This document shows, piece after piece, positions 43,247 to 54,000 of a DNA stretch of 64,000 bases. Below the pieces are notes generated by a model. It searched no databases. It was not told the DNA's origin and was given only the letters and a program-made list of their open reading frames with translations. Position 1 is the stretch's first letter, and each line of letters starts with the position of its first letter. Made by a program: the position numbers and the translations under genes. Source of the stretch: CAXBNB01 sp049115735 (lineage in GTDB: Bacteria; Bacteroidota; Bacteroidia; Cytophagales; Cyclobacteriaceae); assembly GCA_049115735.1 (NCBI GenBank), contig JAGDZP010000009.1, positions 1 to 64,000 of the forward strand, given 5' to 3'.

Positions 43247-43552
43247 ATGTTTGAAATTTTAGAATATCTCAAAGCAAATATCCTGGCTGTCAATTTATTG
43301 ATCATAACCATTTATCTCGGATTTGAGATTATATCGAAAGTCCCTGCAGTGTTGCATACACCTTTGATGTCGGGATCGAATGCCATAAGCGGGATTGTAA
43401 TAGTGGGAGCCATATTGCTGATGCGACAATCGGAAAGCAACGATTATTTGTCACTCGCTATTGGTTTTATTGGAATCGTATTAGGTACTATCAATGTAGT
43501 TGGAGGGCATGCTGTGACAAACAGGATGCTGGAGATGTTTAAGAAGAAATAG
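43247..43552 (+). CDS. NAD(P) transhydrogenase subunit alpha, part 2
   Basis: The 101-residue membrane part of PntA has helices near IYLGFEIISKVPAVLHTPLM, then ISGIVIVGAILLM and YLSLAIGFIGIVLGTINVVGG. The PAVLHTPLMSGSNAISG block is a hallmark of transhydrogenase domain II. It lies 17 bp after part 1 and 1 bp before pntB. It is often named pntAB. Confidence 0.95.
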   Translation: MFEILEYLKANILAVNLLIITIYLGFEIISKVPAVLHTPLMSGSNAISGIVIVGAILLMRQSESNDYLSLAIGFIGIVLGTINVVGGHAVTNRMLEMFKKK

Positions 43553-43553
43553 G

Positions 43554-44930
43554 ATGGAATATATCGAATTACTATATGTAGTGTCAACTATCCTGTTGAT
43601 CGTTGGTCTGAGGAGAATGAGCAGTCCAGCAACGGCCAGAAAAGGGAATATATTGGCTTCCTGTGGCATGAGTCTGGCAATAGTTGTTTCTATAGTTAGC
43701 CCAATACAAAATGATCAGGGAAACTATCTATTGATCTTATTTGCAATTCTAATAGGATCAATCATTGGATTGCTGTTTTCAAAAAAGGTAGCCATGACCG
43801 CTATGCCCGAGTTGGTGTCTTTGTTTAATGGATTTGGAGGAGCTTGTGCGGTTTGTATTTCCATTATTGAAATTTTTGGATTCAATGCACAGACGGGAAT
43901 TGGAACAGCAGTGGCAACTTATATGGCACTTTTCGTTGGAGGCATAGCTTTTACAGGAAGTTTGATAGCCTATGGGAAGCTGGCGGGAAAGATTAATGAT
44001 TGGAGGAGTTCAATTGCTCCTTACTTTAATTTGATCTGGTTGATTTTGTGCCTGGGGATGATTGTATGGCAGGTAGCCATGCCCGGACAGAGCGAAGTTC
44101 TACCATTGGTGGTATTAGGAATTTCGTTAGTTTATGGGATTACCTTCGTGTTGCCCATCGGTGGGGCTGACATGCCTGTCGTGATTTCTTTATTGAATGC
44201 TTTTACGGGGATAGCTGCTGCTCTGGCCGGAATTGTTTACGATAACATGGTAATGCTCCTGGGCGGTATTTTAGTTGGTTCTTCCGGTACCATCCTCACT
44301 GTCCTTATGTGTGAGGCTATGAACCGTTCCTTGCTCAATGTAATCGTTGGAAATTTTGGTGGCTCTGCAAGCGGATCAGCAGCCGGAGTAGATGTCGTGG
44401 TAAAAGAGGCCACCGTGATGGACACGTCCATCTTGATGCGCTATGCAAACAACGTGATGATTATTCCAGGGTATGGAATGGCAGTAGCTCAAGCTCAAAA
44501 AATATGCAAGGATTTAGATAAGGCACTTTCAGAAAGAGGTGTAAATGTGCACTATGCCATACATCCTGTAGCAGGTAGGATGCCTGGCCACATGAATGTA
44601 CTTCTGGCCGAGGCGGATGTACCATATAATAAGCTTATTGATTTGGATGATGCCAACGAGATGTTCAAGGATACAGATGTTTGTCTGGTAGTAGGTGCTA
44701 ATGATGTCGTGAACCCTGCAGCGTTAAGTGATCCTTCTAGTCCCATCTATGGTATGCCAGTTCTAGAGATTTTGAATTCATCTAACGTGATTGTGTTGAA
44801 AAGAAGTATGAATACAGGCTATTCAGGAATTGAAAACCCTCTATTTTTCCACGACAAAACGAAAATGCTTTTTGGTGATGCAAAATCGTCATTGGAAACC
44901 CTCTATGCAGAGGTAAAAGCCATGGACTGA
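43554..44930 (+). CDS. pntB: NAD(P) transhydrogenase subunit beta
   Basis: The 458-residue PntB has membrane helices in the first 260 residues, including MPVVISLLNAFTGIAAALAG. The NADP-binding domain at the C terminus contains IIPGYGMAVAQAQ, IHPVAGRMPGHMNVLLAEA and LVVGANDVVNPAA. With both alpha parts it forms the proton-translocating enzyme that supplies NADPH. It is the last core gene of the pnt operon. Confidence 0.97.
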   Translation: MEYIELLYVVSTILLIVGLRRMSSPATARKGNILASCGMSLAIVVSIVSPIQNDQGNYLLILFAILIGSIIGLLFSKKVAMTAMPELVSLFNGFGGACAVCISIIEIFGFNAQTGIGTAVATYMALFVGGIAFTGSLIAYGKLAGKINDWRSSIAPYFNLIWLILCLGMIVWQVAMPGQSEVLPLVVLGISLVYGITFVLPIGGADMPVVISLLNAFTGIAAALAGIVYDNMVMLLGGILVGSSGTILTVLMCEAMNRSLLNVIVGNFGGSASGSAAGVDVVVKEATVMDTSILMRYANNVMIIPGYGMAVAQAQKICKDLDKALSERGVNVHYAIHPVAGRMPGHMNVLLAEADVPYNKLIDLDDANEMFKDTDVCLVVGANDVVNPAALSDPSSPIYGMPVLEILNSSNVIVLKRSMNTGYSGIENPLFFHDKTKMLFGDAKSSLETLYAEVKAMD

Positions 44931-44962
44931 TTTCTACCAAAGCACTTTACTGAGAACATACT

Positions 44963-46396
44963 ATGCTTAAATTCCAATACTCTAATGCTGCCTTTTCATA
45001 CAAGGGAAAAACCGTTGTTTCGGGAGTTAGTTTTGAAGTTGGTGACGGAGTGCACATAGGCATTACCGGAAAGGTAGGAAGTGGTAAGACGATGCTTCTG
45101 AAAAGTTTAACAGGTATTCTTCCTTTGAAAGAAGGTGAACGATATTTTGAGCATGAAGGAAAGGAAATATCAGCCTATGATTTCTCCCTTCTTACAGAAT
45201 TAGTTGAGTTTTCAGAGCAGAATAAATTCTTCAAGCCAGGGTCTCATTTCTACCAGCAGCGTTATCAATCTTTAGAAGATGATGAATCCAGAAGCCTTTT
45301 AGTGAAAGATTACCTCGAAGCTCGTGGAATGGATTTGAAAGATGAATTCCATGCTACGATTTTGAGTAAGGGCAGGGTTGATCAGCTTTTTAATAGAAAG
45401 CTTATTCACATTTCCAGCGGTCAAAGAAAGCGCATGCAATTGTGTATTGCACTTTCTAAGAAGCCAAGGCTATTGCTTTTAGATCACCCATATACCGGCA
45501 TAGATCAGACTACCAGGATAGAACTTGATGAGTGGCTCAACGAGATGTCCGAGTCGTTTGGGATTCAATTGGTCATTGCGGCTAATGAAAGTGAGCTTCC
45601 TTCTTTTGTGAAGAATAAGTTGGTGGTTGGAAGCAAAGGAGATTCGTACGGTGATGATCCACAAAATCGGCTGGACCAACTGATTGAAGCCCTTCAACAT
45701 AAATCTGCTGCAACCTTCAACAGTGCGATAAACATGCAGGGTGTAAACCTCGGCTATAATAATGTAGAGATCCTTCAGGGCCTGGATTGGCAAGTAGACA
45801 AAGGCGATAGGGTAGGCATGAAGGGAGAAAATGGCTCAGGTAAGTCTTCGCTTCTGAGCCTGGTATACGGCGATAATCCTCTGGCTTATAATAAGGAAAT
45901 TTATTTATTTGATAAAAAGCGCGGTACAGGAGAGAGTATTTGGGACATTAAGAGAAATATTGGTTTTGTGTCTTCTGAATTCCACCTCTACATGAGTGAT
46001 CACATTACCTGTGAGAAGCTCATCGGAACAGGCTATTTCGACCAACTATTTATACCCAGAAAATTAAATGAAAAGGAACTCCAGCGCATTGACCTTTTCC
46101 TGACTTACTTTGGGGTGATGAGTCTCAAGAGCAGGTACTTTCATGAAATCTCAATAGGAGAGCAGCGACTAATTCTTCTCATTCGGGCATTGATCAAAAA
46201 TCCTCCTTTGCTGTTGCTAGATGAACCCTACCATTGCTTTGATGACGACACCATAGAAAAGGCCAATACACTGATTGAGACTTTGATCAATACTTTTCAG
46301 AGTACCTTGGTCTTCATCAGTCATAGCGAGGAAGTATTTCCTAAGTCTATCAACAAGCGATTTGAACTTATCGATGGTAGGCTCAAATCAATTTGA
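44963..46396 (+). CDS. Tandem ABC ATPase without membrane domain
   Basis: The 477-residue protein has two ATPase domains. The first has Walker A GKVGSGKT, signature SSGQRKRMQL and Walker B RLLLLDHPYTG, where the catalytic Glu is replaced by His. The second has GENGSGKS, signature SIGEQRLI and a normal LLLLDEPYHCFD. It resembles ModF/PhrA-like tandem ATPases linked with molybdate or with photorepair-like functions; no transporter is adjacent. It follows pntB by 32 bp. The last 9 bp overlap the 3' end of the convergent metalloprotease gene. Confidence 0.85.
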   Translation: MLKFQYSNAAFSYKGKTVVSGVSFEVGDGVHIGITGKVGSGKTMLLKSLTGILPLKEGERYFEHEGKEISAYDFSLLTELVEFSEQNKFFKPGSHFYQQRYQSLEDDESRSLLVKDYLEARGMDLKDEFHATILSKGRVDQLFNRKLIHISSGQRKRMQLCIALSKKPRLLLLDHPYTGIDQTTRIELDEWLNEMSESFGIQLVIAANESELPSFVKNKLVVGSKGDSYGDDPQNRLDQLIEALQHKSAATFNSAINMQGVNLGYNNVEILQGLDWQVDKGDRVGMKGENGSGKSSLLSLVYGDNPLAYNKEIYLFDKKRGTGESIWDIKRNIGFVSSEFHLYMSDHITCEKLIGTGYFDQLFIPRKLNEKELQRIDLFLTYFGVMSLKSRYFHEISIGEQRLILLIRALIKNPPLLLLDEPYHCFDDDTIEKANTLIETLINTFQSTLVFISHSEEVFPKSINKRFELIDGRLKSI

Positions 46397-48814
46397 TCCA
46401 CCACCAACATTACAATACCCCGAACCAATAGGAGATCCGTCTGGGATTTTTGGAATCGATGATAATGGAATAGATTTCATTTTCTCTATTTGACCAATGA
46501 GGTATTTGTTGAAGATCAAGTTTTCAGAGTTCTCCGAGGTTTTCTGGCTAAGCAACTCCTTGATTTCATCAAGCTTAAATTTTACGATAGCATTAACCTG
46601 TGGAAGGGTTTTATGGCTTTTAGCCAGGTGAATCATATGATTGATTATATTGAATTGAATCAGGTTCTGAACCTCTTGCAAATATGGTTTAGAACTTACG
46701 GATAACTTAAATGTGGTGCTAACTATTTCGTCAATGACATCAATCAGCCCAATTTGACCAGGGTCAAGGCTCTTTTGCTGGATAAGTCTGGACGCTCTTT
46801 GCGGATGGAATATGAATCGGAGCGTGATATTACTTGCAGTAGAGGCTGCACTCAGAGCATCAAAAGAAACTCCTGTTCTACCTTTAAATGATTCTCTAGT
46901 TCTGCCATAGGCTATTGCTCTGGGAGGAAAGAGTGCAAGTTTGTTTTCTGGTATGGCAAGAACTTCTGGAGACAAAGTTTTTAATATAGTTGATAGAGCT
47001 TGTTTCTGAGTAGTTACTTCCACAGGTTCAGATATGATCTGTCCATCACCTTTGACAGCATAGTTGTAATCCATTCCACCAATCAGTTTAGCTACTGCTT
47101 CAGTTTGATATCTGTGTAGAAAGTATAACGGGACAAATAAATCTTCGAGGATTGAGTAGGGCTCATTGCTTCGAATATTATCTTCTGAAAAGTTAGCAAT
47201 GGCAGCCTTGCGTATAGAAAGGAGATTATCTAACTCAGACGAAGCATCAATACCATTGTCCCACAAGTGAGCATAAGCATGGGAACCACTGGCAGAGCGT
47301 GCATCGTTATCTGAAATGTATCTTAAGCCATCATCTTGAGCCTGAGTCAGGATTTTGTTCAGCTCAACTCGTTCGTTCTTATTTTCATCGAACTCAGCAT
47401 AGGAATAGGCAACAGTCACTTTGTCCCATTTGCCCATGCCTGTATCATAGGCATTAGAAAAATCAACTTCTCCATTTTTTAGGGATAATTTTGGATGTGG
47501 ATAATCCATTACAGAAGCTCGGTTGTTCGCGCTAGAAGCAAAGTTGTGACTAAAGCCAAGGGTATGACCTACCTCGTGTGCTGAGAGTTGCCTTATCCTT
47601 GCCAGGGCCAGTTCTAGCATCGCTTGATTGTTATCATCTTGATTAGCAAAGGGTTTGTTCATAAGTGCCTGGGCAATCAAAAAGTCCTGACGAATCCGTA
47701 GACTCCCCAGGCTAACATGGCCTTTTATAATTTCTCCGGTTCGAGGATCGACAACACCGTTTCCATAGCTCCAACCCCTGGTAGACCGGTGCACCCATTG
47801 AATAACATTATACCTCACATCCATTGGATCCGCATCATGTGGGAGTATTCTTATCTGAAAAGCATCTTTATACCCTATGGATTCAAAAGCTTCATTCCAC
47901 CAGGCAGCACCGTCAAGAAGGGCTGAGCGAATAGGTTCAGGTGTTCCATTATCCAAATAGTATACAATGGGCTCAATGGCTTCACTTATCGCGGCATTTG
48001 GATTCTTCTTTTTCAACCTATGTCTACCTATTACTCTTTTTACGATGGATTCTTCGACAGGAGCAGAGTAATCCATGTATGACAATGAGAATGAGCCACA
48101 CCTGGGGTCAAATGCTCTGGGTTCATAGTTGTTATCTGGTAGCTCGATGAACGAATGGTGCTCAACAACTGATACCAGGTTAGGATTGGGTGTTACTGAC
48201 TTAATGTAGCCTCCCTTTGCTTTTCCACTAAATGTCAAAAGAGCTTCAAATTCAACATTTTTTGGAAATGCTTTAGTCCGCGTCATTTCCAACGCACTTT
48301 TAGAAGGATCAAGTTCGTAATTCCCTTGATCAGCCTCTTTTAATGTATTGATAACACCAAAAGTATCCTGAATTAGAAAGTCAGTGATATCAATTAGATG
48401 GGCATTTTTTTGACTTTCAAGAATGGGAAATCCAAATAAAACAGACTTGGCAAAAGCTTGTTCTACTGATAATTTTTCCAATGGATTATCAGAGCTTGCA
48501 CGGAAATCCATATTTGGCTGGATCAAGAGTAACTTGTTTCCCGATTTTTGAAAGTAGACAATTTGAGTTTGCCCAAGCTTCCCTCTGTCTAAACCTAAAT
48601 CATTGCTTCCAATCCCGCTACTCAGAGAATATATGTATATGAACTCCGTATTTAATTTGTCTACTTCCAGGAAAATCCGATCCTCATATTCATGGTAGTA
48701 AAAGCTAAAGAATCCAGATTGTTTGTCAAGATTCTTAGTTGTCTCAAAAGATTGACCATGTGAGAAATTCAATATCGACAAGGATATAAGGAAAAAGAAG
48801 GCTATTTTTTTCAT
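46388..48814 (-). CDS. Secreted zinc metalloprotease (DUF5117/DUF5118 type)
   Basis: The protein has 808 residues from ATG 48814, which gives a signal peptide (MKKIAFFFLISLSILNFSHG); a TTG four codons upstream is rejected. The N-terminal part (FYYHEYEDRIFLEVDKLNTEF) is the DUF5118/5117 region and the middle carries the zinc motif HEVGHTLGFSHNF near residue 412. A helical C-terminal domain follows. Bacteroidota carry many copies of this large metalloprotease with unknown substrate. No sorting domain is present, so it is probably periplasmic. It is convergent with the ABC ATPase and alone. Confidence 0.92.
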   Translation of the reverse strand: MKKIAFFFLISLSILNFSHGQSFETTKNLDKQSGFFSFYYHEYEDRIFLEVDKLNTEFIYIYSLSSGIGSNDLGLDRGKLGQTQIVYFQKSGNKLLLIQPNMDFRASSDNPLEKLSVEQAFAKSVLFGFPILESQKNAHLIDITDFLIQDTFGVINTLKEADQGNYELDPSKSALEMTRTKAFPKNVEFEALLTFSGKAKGGYIKSVTPNPNLVSVVEHHSFIELPDNNYEPRAFDPRCGSFSLSYMDYSAPVEESIVKRVIGRHRLKKKNPNAAISEAIEPIVYYLDNGTPEPIRSALLDGAAWWNEAFESIGYKDAFQIRILPHDADPMDVRYNVIQWVHRSTRGWSYGNGVVDPRTGEIIKGHVSLGSLRIRQDFLIAQALMNKPFANQDDNNQAMLELALARIRQLSAHEVGHTLGFSHNFASSANNRASVMDYPHPKLSLKNGEVDFSNAYDTGMGKWDKVTVAYSYAEFDENKNERVELNKILTQAQDDGLRYISDNDARSASGSHAYAHLWDNGIDASSELDNLLSIRKAAIANFSEDNIRSNEPYSILEDLFVPLYFLHRYQTEAVAKLIGGMDYNYAVKGDGQIISEPVEVTTQKQALSTILKTLSPEVLAIPENKLALFPPRAIAYGRTRESFKGRTGVSFDALSAASTASNITLRFIFHPQRASRLIQQKSLDPGQIGLIDVIDEIVSTTFKLSVSSKPYLQEVQNLIQFNIINHMIHLAKSHKTLPQVNAIVKFKLDEIKELLSQKTSENSENLIFNKYLIGQIEKMKSIPLSSIPKIPDGSPIGSGYCNVGGGSN

Positions 48815-48953
48815 AGTATGAGTCAAGAAGTGGTGAGAATTAAATCTACAGAAAAATGGCGAAATGAAATTCAGACATTCGGTAGAGGAATTGATTGATT
48901 TGGTGCATAATGGGCATACCCACTACCACGTAGTACAATACCGACTTTGGGGT

Positions 48954-48985
48954 ATTGGAAGATTTAAACTCGCTGACTAGATTTG
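48954..48985 (+). promoter_or_regulatory. Probable promoter of the PQQ-propeller/caspase locus
   Basis: ATTG (48954-48957), 20 nt, then TAGATTTG (48978-48985) is a full -7 match. A second full -7 match, TATGTTTG, follows at 48989-48996 without a clear -33 box. The gene starts at 49030, giving a leader near 40 nt. Confidence 0.6.
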
Positions 48986-49029
48986 AATTATGTTTGAACT
49001 TAAAATACAAAAAATAAATAATTAAGCGC

Positions 49030-50943
49030 ATGAAAACTTCTTACTTAAAACTTTCAGTAGTAGCCCTGGTGATCACTTTGATGTCTGGTCTGGCAAATGC
49101 TCAGGACGCCATGTGGCAACTTGATTTCGAAAAGGAAATTGTATTTAATGAGAATACTGACACTGGTATTCTTTTGGTTGGCACCAGCGACTGGGTGCTT
49201 CATGGTATAGACACTCGTGATGGAAATAAGCTTTGGTCGAGTGAAATAATGAATGGCGCAAAGCAGGTGAGAGGAGCAGATGGGAAGAAAGTGAATGCTC
49301 AACATGCTTTTGATAATTACATCAATATTTTAGAAGACCCGGATTACCCTGAAATTTCTGACTTTGTGGAAATTAAGTACAAAGATGGAACAGGCTTATA
49401 TAAGAATTATGCTGTAATCAACCTTCACACGGGTGAAGAAGTGATGAGCCCAAAGAAAGCTGAAATGCCTTCTATGAAGATGCTTGGAAAGGAAATGATT
49501 ACTTTCAATTATAATGGTACAGGTTATGTACCCGCTCTACGAATGATAATTATTTCTGCGGGTTATGCTGACTTAAAAAATGGTGGAGAATGGGTGAATG
49601 TTACTAAAATGGTGGAACTGCCTAGTGCAAAAGTCATTTGGACAAGCAATGATGTTGCGGTTGATGGTTTCCCTTATGTTATGGAAAATGGTGACATTGT
49701 ACTTCCGGGTCCTACTCAAATAGCAAGGCTGAATTCCAAAACTGGGGCGGTGAAATGGTCTTACAACACAACAAATAAGAAGCAGTTCTTCGTGAGTTTT
49801 GACTTAAGTCTGGATTTAACTACTGGTTATTTCTTCGAGAAAAAGAAAAATAGCGGCGCATTGTCAGCAGTGGATATGGGGTCTGGAACAAAGAAATGGG
49901 AGCAAGAATTGAAGCTCAAAGAAGTACCTACTATGTCAGCGATGGGATACGGAGTTGTAACTATTGATTCGAAAAATTTCAAACTGTATGATTTGGAAAG
50001 TGGGTCTGTCAAATGGACTGCCAAGAAAATCGACGGTTATGTAGTAGATCTGGGAGATAAAGGAATAGCCGCAACATCTAAGGGTAAAAGATTGGTCTTG
50101 ATGGATAAAGAAACAGGATCAATCATTTGGGATGAAAAAATCTCGGGAATTCAAATTGATCAAATTGCTGCAAATGGAATTATGTATTCTGATGCGAAAG
50201 GTCGACTTGGTTATATTCAATATGATGGCCAAAAAATTTGGGATAAGAAAGGAATGCTTGAAGTTCCTTCTCTAAGATACAAGCCAGAGTTCACCAAGGA
50301 AATCATGTTGATCGATGGTGATTTATATGAAATAGATTTGATGACTGGAGATTATTCCGTTTTGAAAGCCAAATTAAATAGTGAATTCGGAGGTGGCAAA
50401 GATGCTGCTCCAACCAGCGTTGAATTAGTTGATGGTGGATACTTATTCACAGACGCACAAAACCTTGTTATGCTTGAGACTGACGGGTCTGTTCGATTTA
50501 AGAATTACTGGGAAGCACCCGGCCTAAGCATGGCCGCAAAAATTGCCCTAAGAGTAGGTCAGGCAGCTGCCATTGCAATGGCTGCAAGTTCAGCCATGGA
50601 ATCGAGCCGACATAGAGGGCCATACGGAGGAGATACTTATTATAGTAAAATGTATGCTCAACAAGCAGACGATTGGGCCAATATCGCAGGTATGGCAGGA
50701 GCAGCTACTAAGCAGAAGTTTAGTGCAACAGTGTCCAAAGGAAATATCAGGATGATCCTTACCAGAGTCGGTGAGGGTGGACAAGGAAAAAGTTCTGGTA
50801 TTGTGAAAGTAGACAAGAGGACCGGTGAAGAGCTTGGATCTTTGCTGCTAGGAGATAAAAAACCAGTATATGATTATGACCCAGTGTCTGGGCAGGTTTT
50901 CTTCAAGGCCGAAAATAAGACAATCATTAGCTACAGCTTATAA
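49030..50943 (+). CDS. Exported PQQ-like beta-propeller protein
   Basis: The 637-residue protein has a signal peptide (MKTSYLKLSVVALVITLMSGLANA). Repeated blades have the PQQ/quinoprotein-like form: GIDTRDGNKLWSSE, RLNSKTGAVKWSYN, AVDMGSGTKKWEQE, LYDLESGSVKWTAK, LMDKETGSIIWDEK. The tryptophan-docking repeats are clear, but no dehydrogenase residues could be identified, so it is likely a scaffold. A Gly/Ala-rich region (about 490-560) interrupts the propeller. It is 107 bp upstream of the WD40-caspase gene, with a long hairpin between, so cotranscription is possible but conditional. Confidence 0.83.
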   Translation: MKTSYLKLSVVALVITLMSGLANAQDAMWQLDFEKEIVFNENTDTGILLVGTSDWVLHGIDTRDGNKLWSSEIMNGAKQVRGADGKKVNAQHAFDNYINILEDPDYPEISDFVEIKYKDGTGLYKNYAVINLHTGEEVMSPKKAEMPSMKMLGKEMITFNYNGTGYVPALRMIIISAGYADLKNGGEWVNVTKMVELPSAKVIWTSNDVAVDGFPYVMENGDIVLPGPTQIARLNSKTGAVKWSYNTTNKKQFFVSFDLSLDLTTGYFFEKKKNSGALSAVDMGSGTKKWEQELKLKEVPTMSAMGYGVVTIDSKNFKLYDLESGSVKWTAKKIDGYVVDLGDKGIAATSKGKRLVLMDKETGSIIWDEKISGIQIDQIAANGIMYSDAKGRLGYIQYDGQKIWDKKGMLEVPSLRYKPEFTKEIMLIDGDLYEIDLMTGDYSVLKAKLNSEFGGGKDAAPTSVELVDGGYLFTDAQNLVMLETDGSVRFKNYWEAPGLSMAAKIALRVGQAAAIAMAASSAMESSRHRGPYGGDTYYSKMYAQQADDWANIAGMAGAATKQKFSATVSKGNIRMILTRVGEGGQGKSSGIVKVDKRTGEELGSLLLGDKKPVYDYDPVSGQVFFKAENKTIISYSL

Positions 50944-50965
50944 TTAGTAAATAGTTAAATAATTC

Positions 50966-51026
50966 TAAGTCCGTGGTTGGTGATATCAAGGTCATTAATG
51001 ACTGTTGACCATCGATCACGGACTTA
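50966..51026 (+). promoter_or_regulatory. 61-nt hairpin in the leader of the caspase gene
   Basis: TAAGTCCGTG (50966-50975) pairs perfectly with CACGGACTTA (51017-51026). Inward, seven further pairs are possible with G-T wobbles, then TCAA/TTGA and the palindrome GTCATTAATGAC (50991-51002) at the tip. No T-run follows, so it is not a standard terminator. It ends 24 nt before the caspase ATG and could control its translation or be an operator. Function is inferred. Confidence 0.6.
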
Positions 51027-51050
51027 CTGCATTTCAATCATTAACAAGCC

Positions 51051-54000
51051 ATGAACAGACTTATATTATTATGCCTGATACCAGTCACACTCTTTGCTCA
51101 GCAAGCGGAACTTGTCATTCGTCAGGGGCACAAAGAGGAGATCAATATGGTCAAATATTCGCCCACAGGCGCACATATTTATTCAGCTAGTGATGATAAG
51201 AGCATCAAAATGTGGGACGTGAATACTGGTATTGACGTCAGTACATTTAATGCCCATGAAGCCGGAGTAAATTGTATAGATCTGTCCAAAGATGGTAAAA
51301 CATTGATTTCAGGTGGAAAAGATGGAAAGATAATAATCTGGGACACCTCTACCGGGAATGTGCTAACCTCGATTGAGGGTCATGAGGGAAGTGTGAATAC
51401 TGCCAAACTTTCGGCAGATGGCCAAATGATTGTGTCTGGAGGAGAGGATGAAATAGTTCGATTATGGAATATTAATGGAGACAGTATAAAATCTGTCCGT
51501 GGATTTAGTGCTCCTATTACTAATCTCGCAATATCACCAGATGGTGAGAGAATAGTTACAGGAGGAGGCAAAAACAATGCTCCTGAAGTTAAGCTGATAG
51601 ATACTGAAAAAGGTATGATCATAGCAGATGCTCTAGACAATGTAAAGGGGTCTGGAGCAGCTCTTGCTTATACTAAGGTGATCATGACAGGGTTTGCGGT
51701 GGTTGGCAATGTGGCAAATGGAAGGATAGGAAAGGGGATGACCACAATTTTTGTAATGAAATATTCTAATATAGAATTTACTAATGATGGGAAGAAGATA
51801 CTCTTTTCAATGAACATCTATACACCGTTTATTGCAGCAAAGGGTGAAGAGGAAGATACGGGTAATGCAAGTGTCATGATAGCCTCACTTTCTGAAGATA
51901 GAAATCAATTTGCAGCTATGAAAAAACCAGTTCAGTGGCAATTGAATAACTCCAGAGGTGTAGCGGTTTACAATAAGGATCAAACAAAGGTTATAGTAAA
52001 TGAAGCCAGATCAGTGGTTGTCTACGATGTGGCGGATGCTAATTTCCCTGAGGCTGGAAATAAAGAAGCCGTGAAATATGTACCACCGATTGTTCAGGAG
52101 ATAAAAAACATCACCAAGAATACAAACTGGTTAGCTCTTTCACCAGATTATCGTACAGTAGTCACTTCTGATGTTAACCGTGAAATGAAATTATATGACT
52201 TTGAATCTGGTAGAAAAATACGGGATTTACAAGGTTATGTGCAGCCTGCACTGGCTGTTGATGTTATGCCAGATGGCAAGCACATTTTGGTCGGTTCGGC
52301 AGATCGAAATATGACAATGTGGGATATTACCTCCGGTCAAATGGTTCGATCTTTTGAAAGAACACCCAACATCAATAGTATAGACATCTCAAAAAGTGGA
52401 AAAGGAATAGCAACAACCGAATTGAATTCCTTGTACCTAAAGGTATGGAATGTAACATCTGGCAGGGTAACAAAGTCTCTAATGGAGAAAAAGGATGGAA
52501 TGGATTGGATAAAATTCGATCCGAGTGATAACGATAAAGTCTGGACCCATACGACAAGTGGAGAAACTAAAGAATGGTCATTGAGTGCCAGAAAAAACAA
52601 GAAATTAAAAGTGGATTACTCCACACTGGAGGACAAGTTCAAGACTGGAGACTTCAGTGTGACTTTTGATGCCTATGATTTAAGTGTAAAAAAAGGTGGT
52701 TCTGAACTTTTCTCAGATACTCAAAGTGGTATTATAACTGATGCAGTTTTCAGTAAAGACCTTAAACTTTTAATCACTACCAATGAAACAGGTGAAATAG
52801 CCTTATATGACCTGAACACAAAGAAAAGAGCAGCGACAATGGCACTTATTGGAGAAGGTGAATTTATAACCTTTACTCCTGACTTCTATTATACATCCTC
52901 CAAGGGAGCTGCTAAAGCGATAGCATTTAAAACATCGAATAAAATTTTGCCTGTTGAGCAATTGGAGTTGAAGTATAACAGACCGGATTTAGTTGTAAGC
53001 CGAATTGGATATGCTTCCCTCAAATTGATTGCTTCGTACAAAGCGGCTTATGAAAGAAGGATCAAACGACTGGGTTTTAGCGAGTCAGATCTGACAAACA
53101 ACCTTGAAGTGCCAGAAGTTTCGATAAATGCTTCGGCACTCCCTTTAGAAACAGATCAAAGGCCAATTTCATTTACAATAAAAGCAAAGGACGCAAGCAG
53201 TACAATCAAAAGTTTACAAGTGTATGCTAATGATGTTCCGGTATTTGGCTCAAAAGGTATTGATGTATCTGGCCTGTCATCTAAGGAGGTTTCCAAAGAT
53301 GTAACCTTCGATTTGTCAGCAGAATTGAATGAAATAAAAGTAACAGCAATAAACGCGAAAGGACAAGAGTCTATCCCAGAGTTTTTCGAGATTCAGTATA
53401 CGGCCGAATGGGACAAACCGGATCTTTATATTGTAGCTGTTGGAGTGTCTGAATATCAGCAATCCAATTACAACCTGGCTTTTGCAGCTAAAGACGCAAA
53501 TGATATCATAAATACCCTAAAAGGATCCAGCGCTTATGGAAATGTCAATGTCAAGTTGATAACTAATGAACAGGCAACCTCAGACAATATTAAGTCTATT
53601 AGATCATTTGTTGAAAGTGCCAAGGTAGATGATGTCGTAATGATTTTTATTGCCGGTCATGGAGTATTGGACAATGACTACAACTATTATTTTGCAACGC
53701 ATAATATAGATTTTAGCAACCCTGCCAATGGTGGTCTTCCGTATGGAGAGCTGGAAAGAATAATCGATGGATTGAATTGCCGCAATAAATTGTTAATGAT
53801 GGATACCTGCCATTCGGGGGAACTTGACGATAATGACGTAGAGGAAGCTACGGCTCAAACAAAAGCCGTCGGGTCAGTGTCTTTCCGTTCAGCTGGAGCA
53901 TTGGTTAAACTAAAAGAAAATAGTTTTGGACTTGAAAATACATTAGAGTTATCCAAAGCACTTTTTGGTGACATGAAGAAAGGAACTGGTGCGACTGTTA

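Noticed and set aside
48815..48826. TTG start of the metalloprotease
   Set aside because: It only adds four residues before a typical MKK signal peptide start.
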